From Camillea tinctor (taxonomy: Eukaryota; Ascomycota; Sordariomycetes; Xylariales; Xylariaceae): a stretch of DNA of 64,000 nucleotides. Positions 10,621 through 21,937 of the stretch are shown here, piece by piece (position 1 is the first letter of the stretch; every line of letters begins with the position of its first letter). The notes beneath the pieces were generated by a model. The model was not told the DNA's origin. It saw nothing but the letters and a program-made list of their open reading frames with translations, and searched no databases. The stretch is from the NCBI GenBank assembly GCA_022578605.1, contig MU394061.1, positions 310,001 to 374,000 of the forward strand, written 5' to 3'. The translations under genes were made by a program, and so were the position numbers.

Positions 10621-11563
10621 TGCAGTAGATGATTGTGGTGTACGTTTATGTATGCGTAAAGAATAATTTGATGAATAGGAATGGGAGGCACATGAGTTGA
10701 GTATGATATTCGGTAGAATTTGTAGATGAATGGAAATTTGATAAAAGACTGTTCGAGGAAGTCCTAGGTGCAAAAGTGCAATACCAAGAGATTCTCAAAA
10801 AGAAATTTATTTATTTATAGTGCGTCAGTGTTGTCACCTGATACATGCTTGAGGAGCTGATAAATGTTACGTATGTCATAAGGAGAACACAGGACAGTAG
10901 ACAAAAGATAATCTACAGGGAGGAGGCCCCAGAGAGGGAGGGATAACAAGCTACGCATATACCAGTCTTATGACCTATTAAGTTACTTCTTTTCTTGTCA
11001 GACTTGGTGAGACATGGATTGGTGTACTTGCTACATGTTCCAACGCATACCCTCGCGTGTAACCGTCTGTTAATCCAGGAACCACCAGTGCCAACAGAAC
11101 ACTAGTAATGGGGCTTATTTCTAAATATACCTCCCTAGGTAGTCACGGGTAAACAAGGCTGTTTACAGCTTGTTTTAGCGATAATATCAAGCTTCTAGTT
11201 ATGTGTTACTCCAACGTATAGTTTATACTGATCGTGTTTACTCTTCCCAATTTTTCGAAAATTCCATTACTTGTTGTCGTTTACCTGTGTCCCATGTGAA
11301 AAATAAGCCAGCTCTTGATACATGCATACTGGCAAGTCTACCCATATGCCTTGGTAAGGAACTGCCTCGCCATGCCCTAGAAGAACCCCAAGTAATCGTG
11401 GCTGGTTCTTGGAGACGCTACCTTGAGGATATCTACATGAAATAGCACCCTTGAAATTCTCACAAGTCTTTAGATAACATAAGTAAGCTTTCAAGAGTAT
11501 TTACTTTATATTATTTCCTACAGCAATTATATTACTTATATATCCGTAGCGATCGACTCTCTC
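10621..11563. other. Intergenic, non-coding
   Basis: This lies between the start of the acidic protein gene and the 3' end of the PAF-acetylhydrolase-like gene. Short frames on both strands have no coding character. One CCTAGGT motif lies at about 11134. Confidence 0.5.
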
Positions 11564-13195
11564 TCATCGATGTACAGCGGCGGTAACATGGACCTGCCAG
11601 TACTTGCGCCAATCGAACCACTTCCCCTTCTCATCCGCATTATCGCCCTGTCCAGGCTTCCAAATACCAAACCCCTTTCCCTCATCATATTCGGGGAACT
11701 CAGCCCGCTCAGCGAGCAAGTTGCGTGCCTTGCCGTCATCAAGGAAGCGCAGGAAGTCCTCAGACACATGTACATACTGGCGCAAGCCCTCATAGACATT
11801 GATCTTAGCGCCGGTAGTCCAGCGCAGCAGCAGGGGCTCGAGCAGCGGTGCGTCAGACACAGAGGGGTGCGAGGTGCCGAGGGAGGTCATGAACCACGAG
11901 GCGTGACCGCGCGCGTTGTTGGCCTCGGCCAGCTCGCGCACCGTGTCGAAGTGCGGGCGCCCGTAGAACACGCTGTGGCTGCTGCTCCACGAGTTGCTGT
12001 GCACGATGAGCACGGGCACGCGGATGTCGTCGTTGAGGCGGCCGCTCTGCTTGCCGGGGTCGAGCACGATAGCGCCCTTGAAGGGGCGCTGCGGGGTCGG
12101 CCCCCCGCGCAGGGCCTGCAGTGCGCCAGTAGCCCCGTAGCTGTGCCCCGCGACGATCATCTCGTCCGTGTCGAGGCGGCCGGCCCAGCTGCGCAGGTCG
12201 GCGCCCTCGCCGCGCGTGTTCTGCCGGAACACGTCCTCGCCGCGGCCCGCGTTGATGAGCTGCAGCACACGCACGGCTTCTTCCATCTCGGCTTCGCGGA
12301 AGTTGAGCTGCGCGCGCTTGAACTCGTCGACGGTGAGATCCCGGCCGTCGGCGGACTCCACCTCGGAGTCCCGGAAGGTTAATCGGACTTGTTCCGATGC
12401 GTCGTCACCTACTAAGATGGAGCCGGGGCATGATCCGTCGCGGTGCTCGAGCATGGCGACGACGTAACCCCGCGACGCTAGCTCCCCGGCATAGTGCGTG
12501 TAATCGGTCCGACTAGAGGCCATGCCATGCGAGAATATGATGACGGGGTAGACATTGTTCTTTCTTTCGATGCGTAATCGCAACACCTTCTCCGCCTCCG
12601 CATCGTCGGACGAAGACTCCGAACCCGATAGCGATGCAAACGGGTCGCCGGCTAACGGCACATCGACACTAGCCGGGATTTTAATGCCACCAGCGATAAC
12701 ACGGAGCAGGCCGGTAAAAATAGGTCTAGTTAGGAAACTGTTGAGGTGCGCGAACTTGGCGTAACCCTCTGCGGTAGCCGAAATAGGTCTCGGTATCCAA
12801 TTGTGCAGCGGTCTCTGGCTGGCAGTTCCATCATGGCTACTGGCGGGATAGTACAATGTGAAAAGAACGGACTGCAGGGCAAATGCGTCTTTGCCGGTGC
12901 CTTTGAACCGCGCGGCATCAACGACGCGCGGGGCCGGGAGGGGCGCTTCAATGTCAACGGCGCCGACGGGATAAGGGCCACTATAGGCAGGCAGGGGGCT
13001 TGCGAACAGAGGCATGGAGAAGAGGAAACAGTAAAGCAGGTAGAAGAGGACGAAATAACAGAGCATATATCGCCATGTCAAACTAGGTTGGAGAATAGTG
13101 GATAGTCGTTGTCGTTGTCTTTGTCTTCGCCTCGGATAAGAGGGCGGAAGAGCGGTGGTAGCAGTTACAAAGGGGGCATCGGGAAATGGCCTCAT
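11564..13195 (-). CDS. PAF-acetylhydrolase-like phospholipase A2 (group VII/VIII type)
   Basis: A single-exon frame of 543 aa from the ATG at 13195. The open frame continues 63 codons upstream, but that part lacks family similarity. An arginine- and glutamine-rich N-terminus is followed by one hydrophobic segment at about 43-62, consistent with a type II signal anchor. The body is an alpha/beta hydrolase of the platelet-activating-factor acetylhydrolase family: the oxyanion region F-S-H-G-M near 221, the nucleophile elbow G-H-S-Y-G (Ser352), an acid in L-D-P-G (Asp379) and a histidine in G-T-S-H-P (His443). Such enzymes hydrolyse short or oxidised sn-2 acyl chains of phospholipids. The gene is notably GC-rich compared with its flanks. 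A long antisense frame inside it is a shadow. Confidence 0.88.
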   Translation of the reverse strand: MRPFPDAPFVTATTALPPSYPRRRQRQRQRLSTILQPSLTWRYMLCYFVLFYLLYCFLFSMPLFASPLPAYSGPYPVGAVDIEAPLPAPRVVDAARFKGTGKDAFALQSVLFTLYYPASSHDGTASQRPLHNWIPRPISATAEGYAKFAHLNSFLTRPIFTGLLRVIAGGIKIPASVDVPLAGDPFASLSGSESSSDDAEAEKVLRLRIERKNNVYPVIIFSHGMASSRTDYTHYAGELASRGYVVAMLEHRDGSCPGSILVGDDASEQVRLTFRDSEVESADGRDLTVDEFKRAQLNFREAEMEEAVRVLQLINAGRGEDVFRQNTRGEGADLRSWAGRLDTDEMIVAGHSYGATGALQALRGGPTPQRPFKGAIVLDPGKQSGRLNDDIRVPVLIVHSNSWSSSHSVFYGRPHFDTVRELAEANNARGHASWFMTSLGTSHPSVSDAPLLEPLLLRWTTGAKINVYEGLRQYVHVSEDFLRFLDDGKARNLLAERAEFPEYDEGKGFGIWKPGQGDNADEKGKWFDWRKYWQVHVTAAVHR

Positions 13196-14303
13196 CTTGA
13201 AACATGTTATGATCCAAGGGCTGATGACATTGTAGTTAGATAAAATTGAGTTGTACTTTGCTAAGTTAGGTAGTTGGCTGTGTTGCAGGTCTTGGGTTAA
13301 AGTAGTTACCGCTATGATGCAATCCCTCGGGCATTGGAGTCTTGGCGGTGGCGACATGTTTACGACGACTTGTATGTGTGACAATGATTAGTGTAGATAA
13401 CCTATAATCACACTTATACCCCTGGTTATGTTGTTACCTGTATTAACTAATCACAGCTCTTTGATTGGGGTTCTTATACTTCACATAAAGTTGTAACACT
13501 TAGGTATGTAGTTACCCTTTATGGTGTAACAGTGGAGTTTAAGAGAGGTACCTGAACTGAAGTGACTCCAGTACCAGCATTGATAGTAGATACGCTTCAT
13601 AGGGTTGACGTCATTTAAAAGTCTCGGGGATAAGTCAATATACGGACATGTAACAATTGGATCGCGAGAACGAGACTCATACTTAAGTACACAGCCCGAT
13701 TGTAATGCACTCGTAAATTAGACCTGTCATGAATACGACGCACAAAAAACACTTGGCGCTTACACTTGGTCTCCTTGCTGTGCCTGATCCTGTCCTCCCC
13801 TCATTCACAACATCCGTTAGCCTATCATATAAGTAGTAGTGTAGTACTCTTCTAACTTAGACTTTTTAATCTGGAACATCCATTACCAATATGTGTAAGC
13901 CCGAGTTGATACGAATCACATTGATGATAACGGATAAAAGCTATCGGCGTTGTTTCAAGCTCGGATTGAAGTTTGGTTAGAGATAGAGATAGAGAATAAT
14001 AGTGGGTCGACTTACATAGATGGATAACTATACTACATATGTACCCTATTATTTGTATTAGAAACATAAATAGCACGTTGATTACATTATTGAAAAGTAT
14101 TATTTGTTATATCTACCTAGTCTAGATGATACACAATATCGATGCTTACCAGTATGTCAGATGGTTTAGTAAAGGTGTGTTGGAACTTTCATGTAGCAGC
14201 TTGCATTGGGCTTTTTCACGTATATCGAAGCGGGCTCTGCCTTAATAAAACTCACACATCTGCTTCTTTTCAGTTGTTCTACATCTTTCGCGAATCGAAT
14301 ACA
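13196..14303. other. Intergenic, shared 5' flank of divergent genes
   Basis: This lies between two divergently transcribed genes. I see no ORF with coding character. It probably holds the promoters of both neighbours. Confidence 0.5.
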
Positions 14304-15013
14304 ATGTCGCAGATATCATTCCGTCTTTCCGACGTTGACCTTTCCGACACAGAAAACATAGCGCGATACGTAGAAGTACCGTCAATGCAAAACGGTCCAC
14401 TGTACCGGACCATGGTTCCTCTGTCCGGTACGATAACCGATGCGCAGAGGGACGAAATAACTCGCTGGTACATCGACATGTTGAAAGATGCCTTCCAGGA
14501 CCGAACCGAAAGCTCTTTGAAAGCACAGCATCTTAATAGTAATGTACCTGTTGGATTTTGCGGGTGGACGATTATAAAGCAAAACGATAAACGCGTTGAA
14601 GCGAAAGAGAAGAGTAAGAAGGGATCCTGGCTACCAGGAGTGATCGATGTAAATGCATGGGTAACTCTATCGGGAGACTTAAGAGTGGAGCGCAATCGCG
14701 ACTTAGAGAATCTCGACAATATATGCCGTATGTTGATTTACGTTCGTAGTCATGCTTTGCAGCAGCATACTGACAGATCGTGCACTTAGGCTTGACATTT
14801 ATGGCAGTAAACCCAAAGTACCAGCGTCAAGGGATCGGTTCGATGATGATGCAACACATCTGTGAATAGACTGACAAGCACGGACGATGTGCCTACGTTC
14901 TCGCAGCACCCGAGGGGGCTCGGTTGTATGAAAAGTTTGGCTTCGAGATTGTCGGTCGTGTGAAGACACCTTACGGCGCTATCACCAGCATGCTTCGGCC
15001 ATCACGACAATAA
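14304..15013 (+). pseudogene. GNAT acetyltransferase interrupted by an in-frame TAG
   Basis: The model is join(14304-14727, 14790-15013). The 62-nt intron has a GTATGT donor, a TACTGAC branch point and a CTTAG acceptor, and joins exactly into the acetyl-CoA-binding motif (M-A-V-N-P-K-Y-Q-R-Q-G-I-G-S). The C-terminal GNAT part (A-A-P-E-G-A-R-L-Y-E-K-F-G-F) is intact in the same frame up to TAA at 15011. Codon 168, however, is TAG (14867-14869), so translation would stop about 48 codons early. The intended product is about 215 aa. A CAG-to-TAG transition, as in repeat-induced or ordinary C-to-T mutation, would explain it. A sequencing error or a strain-specific null allele are alternatives. No short intron removes the stop. 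Confidence 0.75.
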
Positions 15014-15420
15014 TATGATTCTATGGAGTACATAAGCTTCAAACTGATAAGCCGATAAGTACTTCTTAGAAGTAACTATGCATTTAACGATGCAGAGACT
15101 CCTCCCATCGCACCTTCCGGAAACAAATAATGTCACGTGCCCCCGCGCACCCTTTCGTGTTGCCCCGCCAATTAAAGTCGAATGACCCTCGTCTCAGTTC
15201 TTTCTCCCCCCACGTCATCACATTATCTTCCAATTGCACATCGCACAATTCAAATTCCAGAGCTGTGATAGCACCACCCTTCAGTATCATTACACACACA
15301 TCGACCATCCACTCCATACCTGTATCTCTAGTCCCTTGATAGTAGACACAGAGATAGGCTTCCCGATTTCATAAATACCCAACCCACGTATCGCCGCCGC
15401 AGAGATCGACGCAAGACATA
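15014..15420. other. Intergenic, promoter region of the POLD4-like gene
   Basis: No ORF is supported. An ACGTCA (CRE-like half site) lies at about 15211 and the region becomes pyrimidine-rich towards 15421. The sequence just before the start is compatible with a fungal 5' leader. Confidence 0.45.
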
Positions 15421-16192
15421 ATGCCCGTCACCCGCCGCACCACCCGCTCGTCCGCCGCCGCCGCCTCGGGCGGGACCCGGCAATCGACGCTATCCTTCAA
15501 CCACCGGGTGACCAAAGCCTCGGCCTCCAAGGGGGGCAAGGATCTAAGCGCGGATGCCAGTCGGAAGACCAGCCCGCTTCCGAAGCACGTCCCGTCTGCA
15601 CAGCCGGCACAAAAAGAGGAAGAAGAAAAGATAGCGGAACAGGAGCAGAAGGCAGAGGAAGAGGAAGAGAAGCCCAAGTCCGATGCCGAACTGCGCGCCC
15701 AGAAGGTCACGGGGCGCCAGATTGACCAGTACTGGCGGCGTCTGGAGCGCGATCGGCTCACCCGGCGGGTGCACCAGGAGGACCTGAGCGTGGCGGAGAA
15801 GGTGCTGCGGTACTGGGATGTGAGTTCGCAGTATGGGGTGCGTATTTCTATTTCTAGTTCATTTCACACACACACACAGATGTGGGCACATGTAATACCC
15901 ATTCTCCCTCTTCGTTCTCGCATCTTGAATAACTACCTACTCCCACCGTTCAATCCTCACCATCATTGTACAAGGAAGCAGAGGAAGAGTAATTTACTAA
16001 CGCAGCGAGTGGGAACAGCCGTGTGTGGGCATCAGCCGCGTGAAGCGATGGCAGCGGGCCGATCGCTTGGGTCTGAACCCGCCCGTCGAGGTTCTTGCCG
16101 TGCTGGTGAAGGAGGAGCAGAAGGGCACCGAGGGTATTGCGAATGCGCACATGGACGATATCCTCAGCTCGACCGCTATTGGGGCTATTTGA
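15421..16192 (+). CDS. DNA polymerase delta subunit 4 (p12/Cdm1 family)
   Basis: The model is join(15421-15837, 16019-16192), 196 aa. The intron has a GTGCGT donor, a TACTAAC branch point and an acceptor at GGGAACAG. It joins S-S-Q-Y-G to P-C-V-G-I-S-R, which restores the family core. The conserved C-terminal domain includes Y-W-D, then V-K-R-W-x-R-A and L-G-L-N-P-P. Near the N-terminus, Q-S-T-L-S-F (21-26) resembles a PCNA-interaction box. Between them lies a low-complexity region with an E/K-rich run at about 60-85. The protein is longer than human p12 and similar to the fungal Cdm1 type. It is expected to act in the nucleus as the small accessory subunit that stabilises polymerase delta and its PCNA contact. 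Confidence 0.9.
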
Positions 16193-16621
16193 GCCTTTTG
16201 GCTATTTGGACCTCATGGTTTTCCAACCCGAACAAAATAGGCAAGAAATGAGATAAGGATGAGGATTACGAAGAGAAAAAAAAGATGGGATTGGAATGGG
16301 AAAGAAGCATTTCGAGATTCTGCTCGGTAACTGCGCTTACCTTTGAAAGATGGATTTCCTTTTTTTTTACCCCTCGGCGATGGCGTTAAAGGGCTTGCTA
16401 TGCTTTGAATTCATTTGCTGGAGATTTGGCCATTGAAGACATAGAAAATCATGGCGATTGGCTACTATGAGGGAGGCGAATTGCCTACTGCGCACGACAT
16501 CATTCATCAATTTGCCGGATAGACTAGTGCAGCGAATGTGGGCTCTCCTCTTGGAGCTGCATCCATGCACGTATTGCATAAAGTGGATAGCTACTAGTAT
16601 TTGAATCAACTCCCCGATTGG
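16193..16621. other. Convergent 3' intergenic region
   Basis: A 429-nt gap between the stop codons of two convergent genes. It contains a purine-rich run after 16250 and homopolymer tracts near 16360. I see no gene. Confidence 0.5.
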
Positions 16622-18071
16622 TCAGTACCAGATGCTTCTGGTCCGGTGGTGTGGCATCGTCTCCTTTCCTTCAGCCTCCAGCTGCTTCATGGTATCGTAC
16701 AAGAAGAAATCGATCAATATGGCGTTGACTTTGGACTCGGGGTGCTGGCGCTTAATCTCCCGCCTCAGGAGCTCTACGCACCATATACTACAGGCTGCAC
16801 GACATGGTTTTTCTTAGTAGTAATCCCCCCGCGTGAGCTTGTGAAAACGTACCTCTGAGCTGCATCTCATACTTACTGCCGCTCTCCAGCAGCTCTTTGT
16901 TAGTCACCATAGCTTGCAGGGGCGGGCTATATCCTATGCAACCCAGCGTGGCCAGGATCTGCGGCACACGGTAATCGGCAAACATGGTGATCTTGTCAAT
17001 ATCCCGGAACTCGCCGTAACCCTCGCCATTGAAGCAGGCCCAGATGTCGGCGACGAGAATCTGGGCGCGTTTAAGGAAGCGGATCGGCTTGCGCCGGCCT
17101 TCGAACGGGAACTCATCTCGAAAGCAGTCGAAATCCCGCGCGAGCAGGTTTACCAGGCCGGCGGCGGACCCGTTGGCGGCTTCTATGCACTTCGCAAAGC
17201 TACAGTTGTAATTCTGCAAGGTGTCGCGGCTGAGCGTTTTGTCGTCGTCGTTGTGTTTACGTATGGAAAGAATAGGGGCTCGGGTTCAGTGTACACATAC
17301 TTCGTAGAGAACCTGTCCTGCTTCTCTGAGGCAGGCAAGCCGGGCCTCGAGTAGGGGCATCTCCTCCTCCGTGCACGATCTGAAGACATACTTCAGAGAC
17401 TCGAGATTACAATCCTCCTCGTTTTGCCAGTAATGCGGGTCGGTGATGGGGATATCTTGAGATAAATTGTATTATTAACCACGACTATCTTTCTTCATAA
17501 TGGGAATGCGTTATACAAATAGTGGGGACCTCAACAGCCAGCCTTGTGCTGATTCATACGTACTAGGTAACATCTTACCGCTCCCGCTGTGGGGTGGGAA
17601 TAGGTGAAAAAAGGGGGGGGAGGGTGTGTAAGTAAGCACAGGGTTACTAAATTACCTACCTTCATCTAGGGCTCGTTGTAAGGCAGCAACAAGGCTCCAA
17701 TATCCCGTCCAGGATTTATCCTTATAGGAAATGGCAAAACGTTCATCCTCTGGGCGAAGAGACCAAAATGAAAAGTTAAGCAGGTCCATGGTGAAGATGA
17801 AGGCGACGGTGGACTCGTCCTTGGCCTTGGGATGTAGCTCGTGTTCCGACCAGCTCGCAGTGGAGAACTCCTTTCGCTGCATCTGTTCATGGATGAGAGC
17901 TGCAGCGTTCTTCGTCGCTCTCATATCCACGGCTACATCAATCGAGTTGTCGTAGACATGCTCTGCCCCTTCCAAGACACCAGTCTCGGGTTCCTCTTCT
18001 CGGGCTGGCTTCCCGAAGAAATGCTGCCTGAGCAGAGCCAGAAGCTCTGGGTCTGCCTCATCATCCGACAT
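16622..18071 (-). CDS. Queuosine salvage protein (DUF2419/QNG1 family)
   Basis: Four exons: complement(16622-16794, 16853-17213, 17301-17455, 17660-18071), 366 aa, with all junctions in phase. Family blocks are easy to see: F-T-M-D-L-L-N-F-S-F-W and W-T-G-Y-W-S-L in exon 1, H-Y-W-x-N-E-E-D-C-N in exon 2, F-R-D-E, K-R-A-Q-I-L-V-A-D-I-W and T-M-F-A-D-Y-R-V-P-Q in exon 3, and the C-terminal I-D-F-F-L-Y-D and H-H-R-T-R-S-I-W-Y in exon 4. The family releases queuine from queuosine 5'-phosphate so that eukaryotes can reuse it for tRNA wobble modification. The frame stays open with an ATG at 18281, which would add 70 residues that are basic, Ser-rich and His-rich; I prefer the shorter start. Confidence 0.92.
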
Positions 18072-19444
18072 AGCGGTGCGAGGCGATTTCCCTTTCCCGG
18101 GTGGCCAAGGGGAGGTATGGGTAGATGGCGGTCTGAGATTGCGGTGGTGGTGGTGGTGCAGTGGTGCGAGACTATAAGATGCTTGAGGAAGTAATATTGA
18201 ACCACCTCGAAGATGCCCGAAGTTTTGTTTGGAAAGACTTAGTATACCTTGTGTGAAAGACGAGAGACTGATGTTTCTCATGTACTTAGGGGCATAATGA
18301 ATCCCCTTACAAACCTAGGTAGTATACAGCATCAAAAGAGGATATATGATATGAACTTAGGTTAGTAAGGTTCATATGTGAGATGCTATAAAAAAGGGGG
18401 GAGGGGTTGGGAAAGGGGTTGGAACCGGGTTGGAAAACGGTTCCTGCTTCTAGAAGTAAAACTCATCGACACCACTTAACAAATCGGGCGAAACAAACAA
18501 AAGCTTGGAAGTATTTTTCTTCTTCCCCAACCAACCAGACGGAATCTTCCCACACTAGCACCTGTGGCTCCAAGCACAGGCCACCCAATGATGAGTGCTT
18601 TTTGGACCGACTTGGGAAATAGTGGAGTTTATCAAGTCAACCAATGGCGTCACCTTCCGTCAATCCCCACTAGAGTAGCAGTGGTGGGCAGTTGCACATC
18701 TCGCGGCCGCCTCGTGCTTACCCGTAACCTGCACCCCAGCACCTGCACACGCATTGATTGATGAGCATTAGGTAGGTAGGTACTATGTAGCGTAGGCATG
18801 TATGTACCTAGGTAGATACCTTCCCTGCAAGTCCACAGTGACCTCAACGTCAGGGTTCATGTTTAGGCCAATTTTGGAGGTCACCAAGTCACTTTTTACC
18901 TTTCTTTACTTCGTACATAGTACCTACCCTCCCAAACCTACCTTACTTCTTCACCTTAACCTTCATTGGAAGTTAGCGCCCGGGTCCGGCATCCCAAGGC
19001 TGACGGCGCAGCAACAAGCAGCAAGCAGCAGTTACATACCATACTACTACCACTTCCATTTGCACTTGCACTTGCACCTGAATTTGCACTTCCACTACCT
19101 AAGACCTACAGTTAGGCTACTTACCAGGTACTTACAACTTAAAGTAGCACGTACCTTGCTACCTTAGTCCCATCTCGTCTCTCTACTTCCTCTTTTTTTT
19201 ATTTTTTTATTTTTATTTTCCCCAAGCATCGTCACCTTTTTCTCTCTCTCCTTCACTTTTCTTCTCTTCACTCCTATCCACCACCATTTTTGTCCACTAC
19301 ACTCGACTATTTCCGATTCATTCTCTCGTTGTTACCTTCAGCCTTGCCCCCCGCTCTTATACATGAATCGACAACCCGGTTTCCAGTGACAGCTCTTCCA
19401 CAGTAGCCTGTTGTGCTGTTGTGTTGACTGGACTGATCGTCACT
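18072..19444. other. Divergent intergenic region
   Basis: 5' flank of the QNG1-like gene and of UBA2. It contains CCTAGGT palindromic motifs near 18314 and 18807, a T/C-rich block from 19190 to 19320 typical of fungal core promoters, and no supported ORF. Confidence 0.5.
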
Positions 19445-21898
19445 ATGAATCGAGACCGAGATAGCTTCAATCGCCAGTCGCTTGGCCCAACCCTCAATGC
19501 AACAGTCAAAGAAGTAAGCAGTCAATCCAATTCGCATTGCGCATGTCTTATGATGCAATTCTGTTTGCTTTTCTTTTCTTTTTCTTTTTCTTTTTTTGCA
19601 TTTTCTATCCCCCTTGATTCCATCTCCTCTATAGTTGCGATTTCACGGTGCAGCCATGCATGCATACGTACAACACACACAGAACCAGCGAGTGAGCCAG
19701 AGTGCCAGCCAGCCTACCTCACGCTACCTTTCTGCCGTTTATACTTCCTATCTACCTTGCGCATCCTCTAGCGCCACTCCTACCACTTCCATCATAACTA
19801 CTGTTCTCCCCTGTAGATCCTAGCTCTATCATTCGTTCGTTGCGCCATACCTTGGAACCATCACCTACAATATGCAGCACCTTGTTGCTGATAGCCCATC
19901 TTCCATACTAACGTTGGTCTCGCAGGCGCGCGTCTTAATGGTTGGCGCCGGTGGCATTGGCTGCGAACTACTGAAAAACCTCGTCTTAACCGGTTTCGGC
20001 GAAATCCACATTGTCGACCTCGACACCATCGACCTAAGCAATCTAAATCGCCAATTCCTCTTCCGACACGAACACATAAAGAAGCCGAAGGCTCTGATCG
20101 CGAAGGAGGCTGCGCAAAAGTTCAACCCCAGTGTTAAAATTGTTGCCCACCACGCAAACATAAAGGATGGCCAATTCAGTGTGGAATGGTTTAGGGACTT
20201 CAAGGTTGTCTTCAATGCGTTGGATAATCTCGAGGCGCGACGTCACGTCAATAAAATGTGCCTAGCAGCCGATGTCCCCCTTATCGAAAGCGGGACTACA
20301 GGGTTCAATGGCCAGGTACAGGTCATCAAGAAAGGCGTCACGGCATGCTACGACTGTACCGCTAAGGAAACGCCTAAATCCTTTCCCGTATGTACCATTC
20401 GAAGCACGCCTAGTCAACCGATACATTGCATAGTCTGGAGCAAGAGCTACCTTCTCAACGAGATGTTTGGTACGAGCGAGGATCAGAGCGTTTTCGACCA
20501 CTCGGAAGACGCGGATAATGCAGCGGAAATAGAGGAGCTCAAGAAGGAGTCCGAGGCACTGAGGGAGATTCGCGAGGCAGTAGGCACCGACAAGTTTCCT
20601 CAAATGCTGTTCGACAAGGTCTTTAGTAAAGATATTACTCGATTGCTTTCCATGGAAGAGATGTGGAAGTCGAGAAAGCCTCCCGAGCCTTTGAAGTACG
20701 AGACAGTGATGGCACAGGCATCCGAGGCCATAGCTTCCAAGGACGCGATAATCGAGGACGGACAATCGGTGTGGTCTCTGGAGCAGAATCTGGTAGTTTT
20801 CAACGATAGTCTCGATCGTCTGAGCAAGCGCATGTTGGAATTGAGGGAGAAGCACGGCGACAAGTCAGCTCAGCAGGCTACCATTACTTTCGATAAGGAT
20901 GACGAAGATACGCTCGACTTCGTGGCAGCTAGTGCTAATATCCGATCCTATATATTCGGCATTGACCGCAAGTCACGGTTCGATATCAAACAGATGGCTG
21001 GAAATATTATACCCGCTATCGCAACAACGAATGCGATAGTGGCTGGTCTTTGCGTTCTCGAGTCCTTCAAAGTCCTTAGAGGGGAATTTGAAAAAGCGCA
21101 AGAAGTGAGTAGACCGAACCATCGGATGATGTCCCAGTGGATCCAATGCTGATCATGCAGGTTTTCTTAACCCCATTCACAGGCCAGCGATTACTGGCAC
21201 CCGATCGTCCCCGACCACCGAACCCACAGTGTCCAGTCTGTAGCAATTATCAGACTAGTGTCTACGTTGATTTGTCGAAGGCCACTCTGAACGATCTGGT
21301 AGAGGGATTTGTCAGGATGCAGCTAGGATATGGTGAACGTGAATTTGCGGTGAATAGCGAAGATGGTCTACTTTACGACCCTGACGAAACCGACAATCTA
21401 GAAAAGAAGCTGATTGATTTGGGTATGTTGTGCCCCCGTACATTATATGTTGGATAACCCTGTCTAATTTCCAATAGGCGTCAAACCAAACAGCTTCGTT
21501 ACGGTCGTCGACGAAGCGGACGAGGACACTTATGTAAACGTGGTCCTCAATATCCAGGAAGCGTATGTTAAACCATCTATCCACTCATCGTTCTCGTACA
21601 TTGCTGACCAACCTGTGACTACAGTAATGAGCCACTCGCGGAAAGTCCTATCAAGGGGCTTGAGCCGGATAAAGCACCGGAAATCCCGCGCAAACCCAAA
21701 AAGGAGACTCCGATTGAGAGCAATGGCCAGCCCAATGGCAAAAAGACAGCCAATGGGGAGACTTCGGTGAAGGATCTCAAGCGATCGAGAACCGAGGACA
21801 GTGAGGCACCGACAGCCAAAAAGGCCAAGGTGGCTGCATCTGCCCAAGATGGGGTCATCGACCTAGATGCCGACACAGCGCCCATTGAGCTTGACTAG
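19445..21898 (+). CDS. UBA2: SUMO-activating enzyme subunit 2 (E1 large subunit)
   Basis: Five exons: join(19445-19513, 19926-21104, 21161-21422, 21478-21562, 21625-21898), 622 aa, all in phase. A short first exon and a 412-nt intron precede the adenylation domain. The ATP-binding G-A-G-G-I-G lies at about 30-35, followed by the D-L-D-T-I-D-L-S-N-L-N-R-Q-F block. The catalytic cysteine is Cys179 in F-P-V-C-T-I-R-S-T-P. Zinc-binding C-x2-C pairs lie at 164/167 and in C-P-V-C-S-N. The ubiquitin-like fold follows, then a lysine-rich tail with a nuclear-localisation-like K-R-S-R and K-K-A-K, and a SUMO-interaction-like V-I-D-L-D near the end. With AOS1 it activates SUMO and passes it to UBC9. It is convergent with the SDR gene, with 39 nt between stop codons. 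Confidence 0.96.
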
Positions 21899-21937
21899 GC
21901 TAGTGCAATTTGTCTAGAATCATGCTTGTCAGCTCGC

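Noticed and set aside
11570..12382. Plus-strand 270-aa frame opposite the PAF-acetylhydrolase-like gene
   Set aside because: It is a GC-rich shadow of the minus-strand enzyme, whose catalytic motifs are clear.
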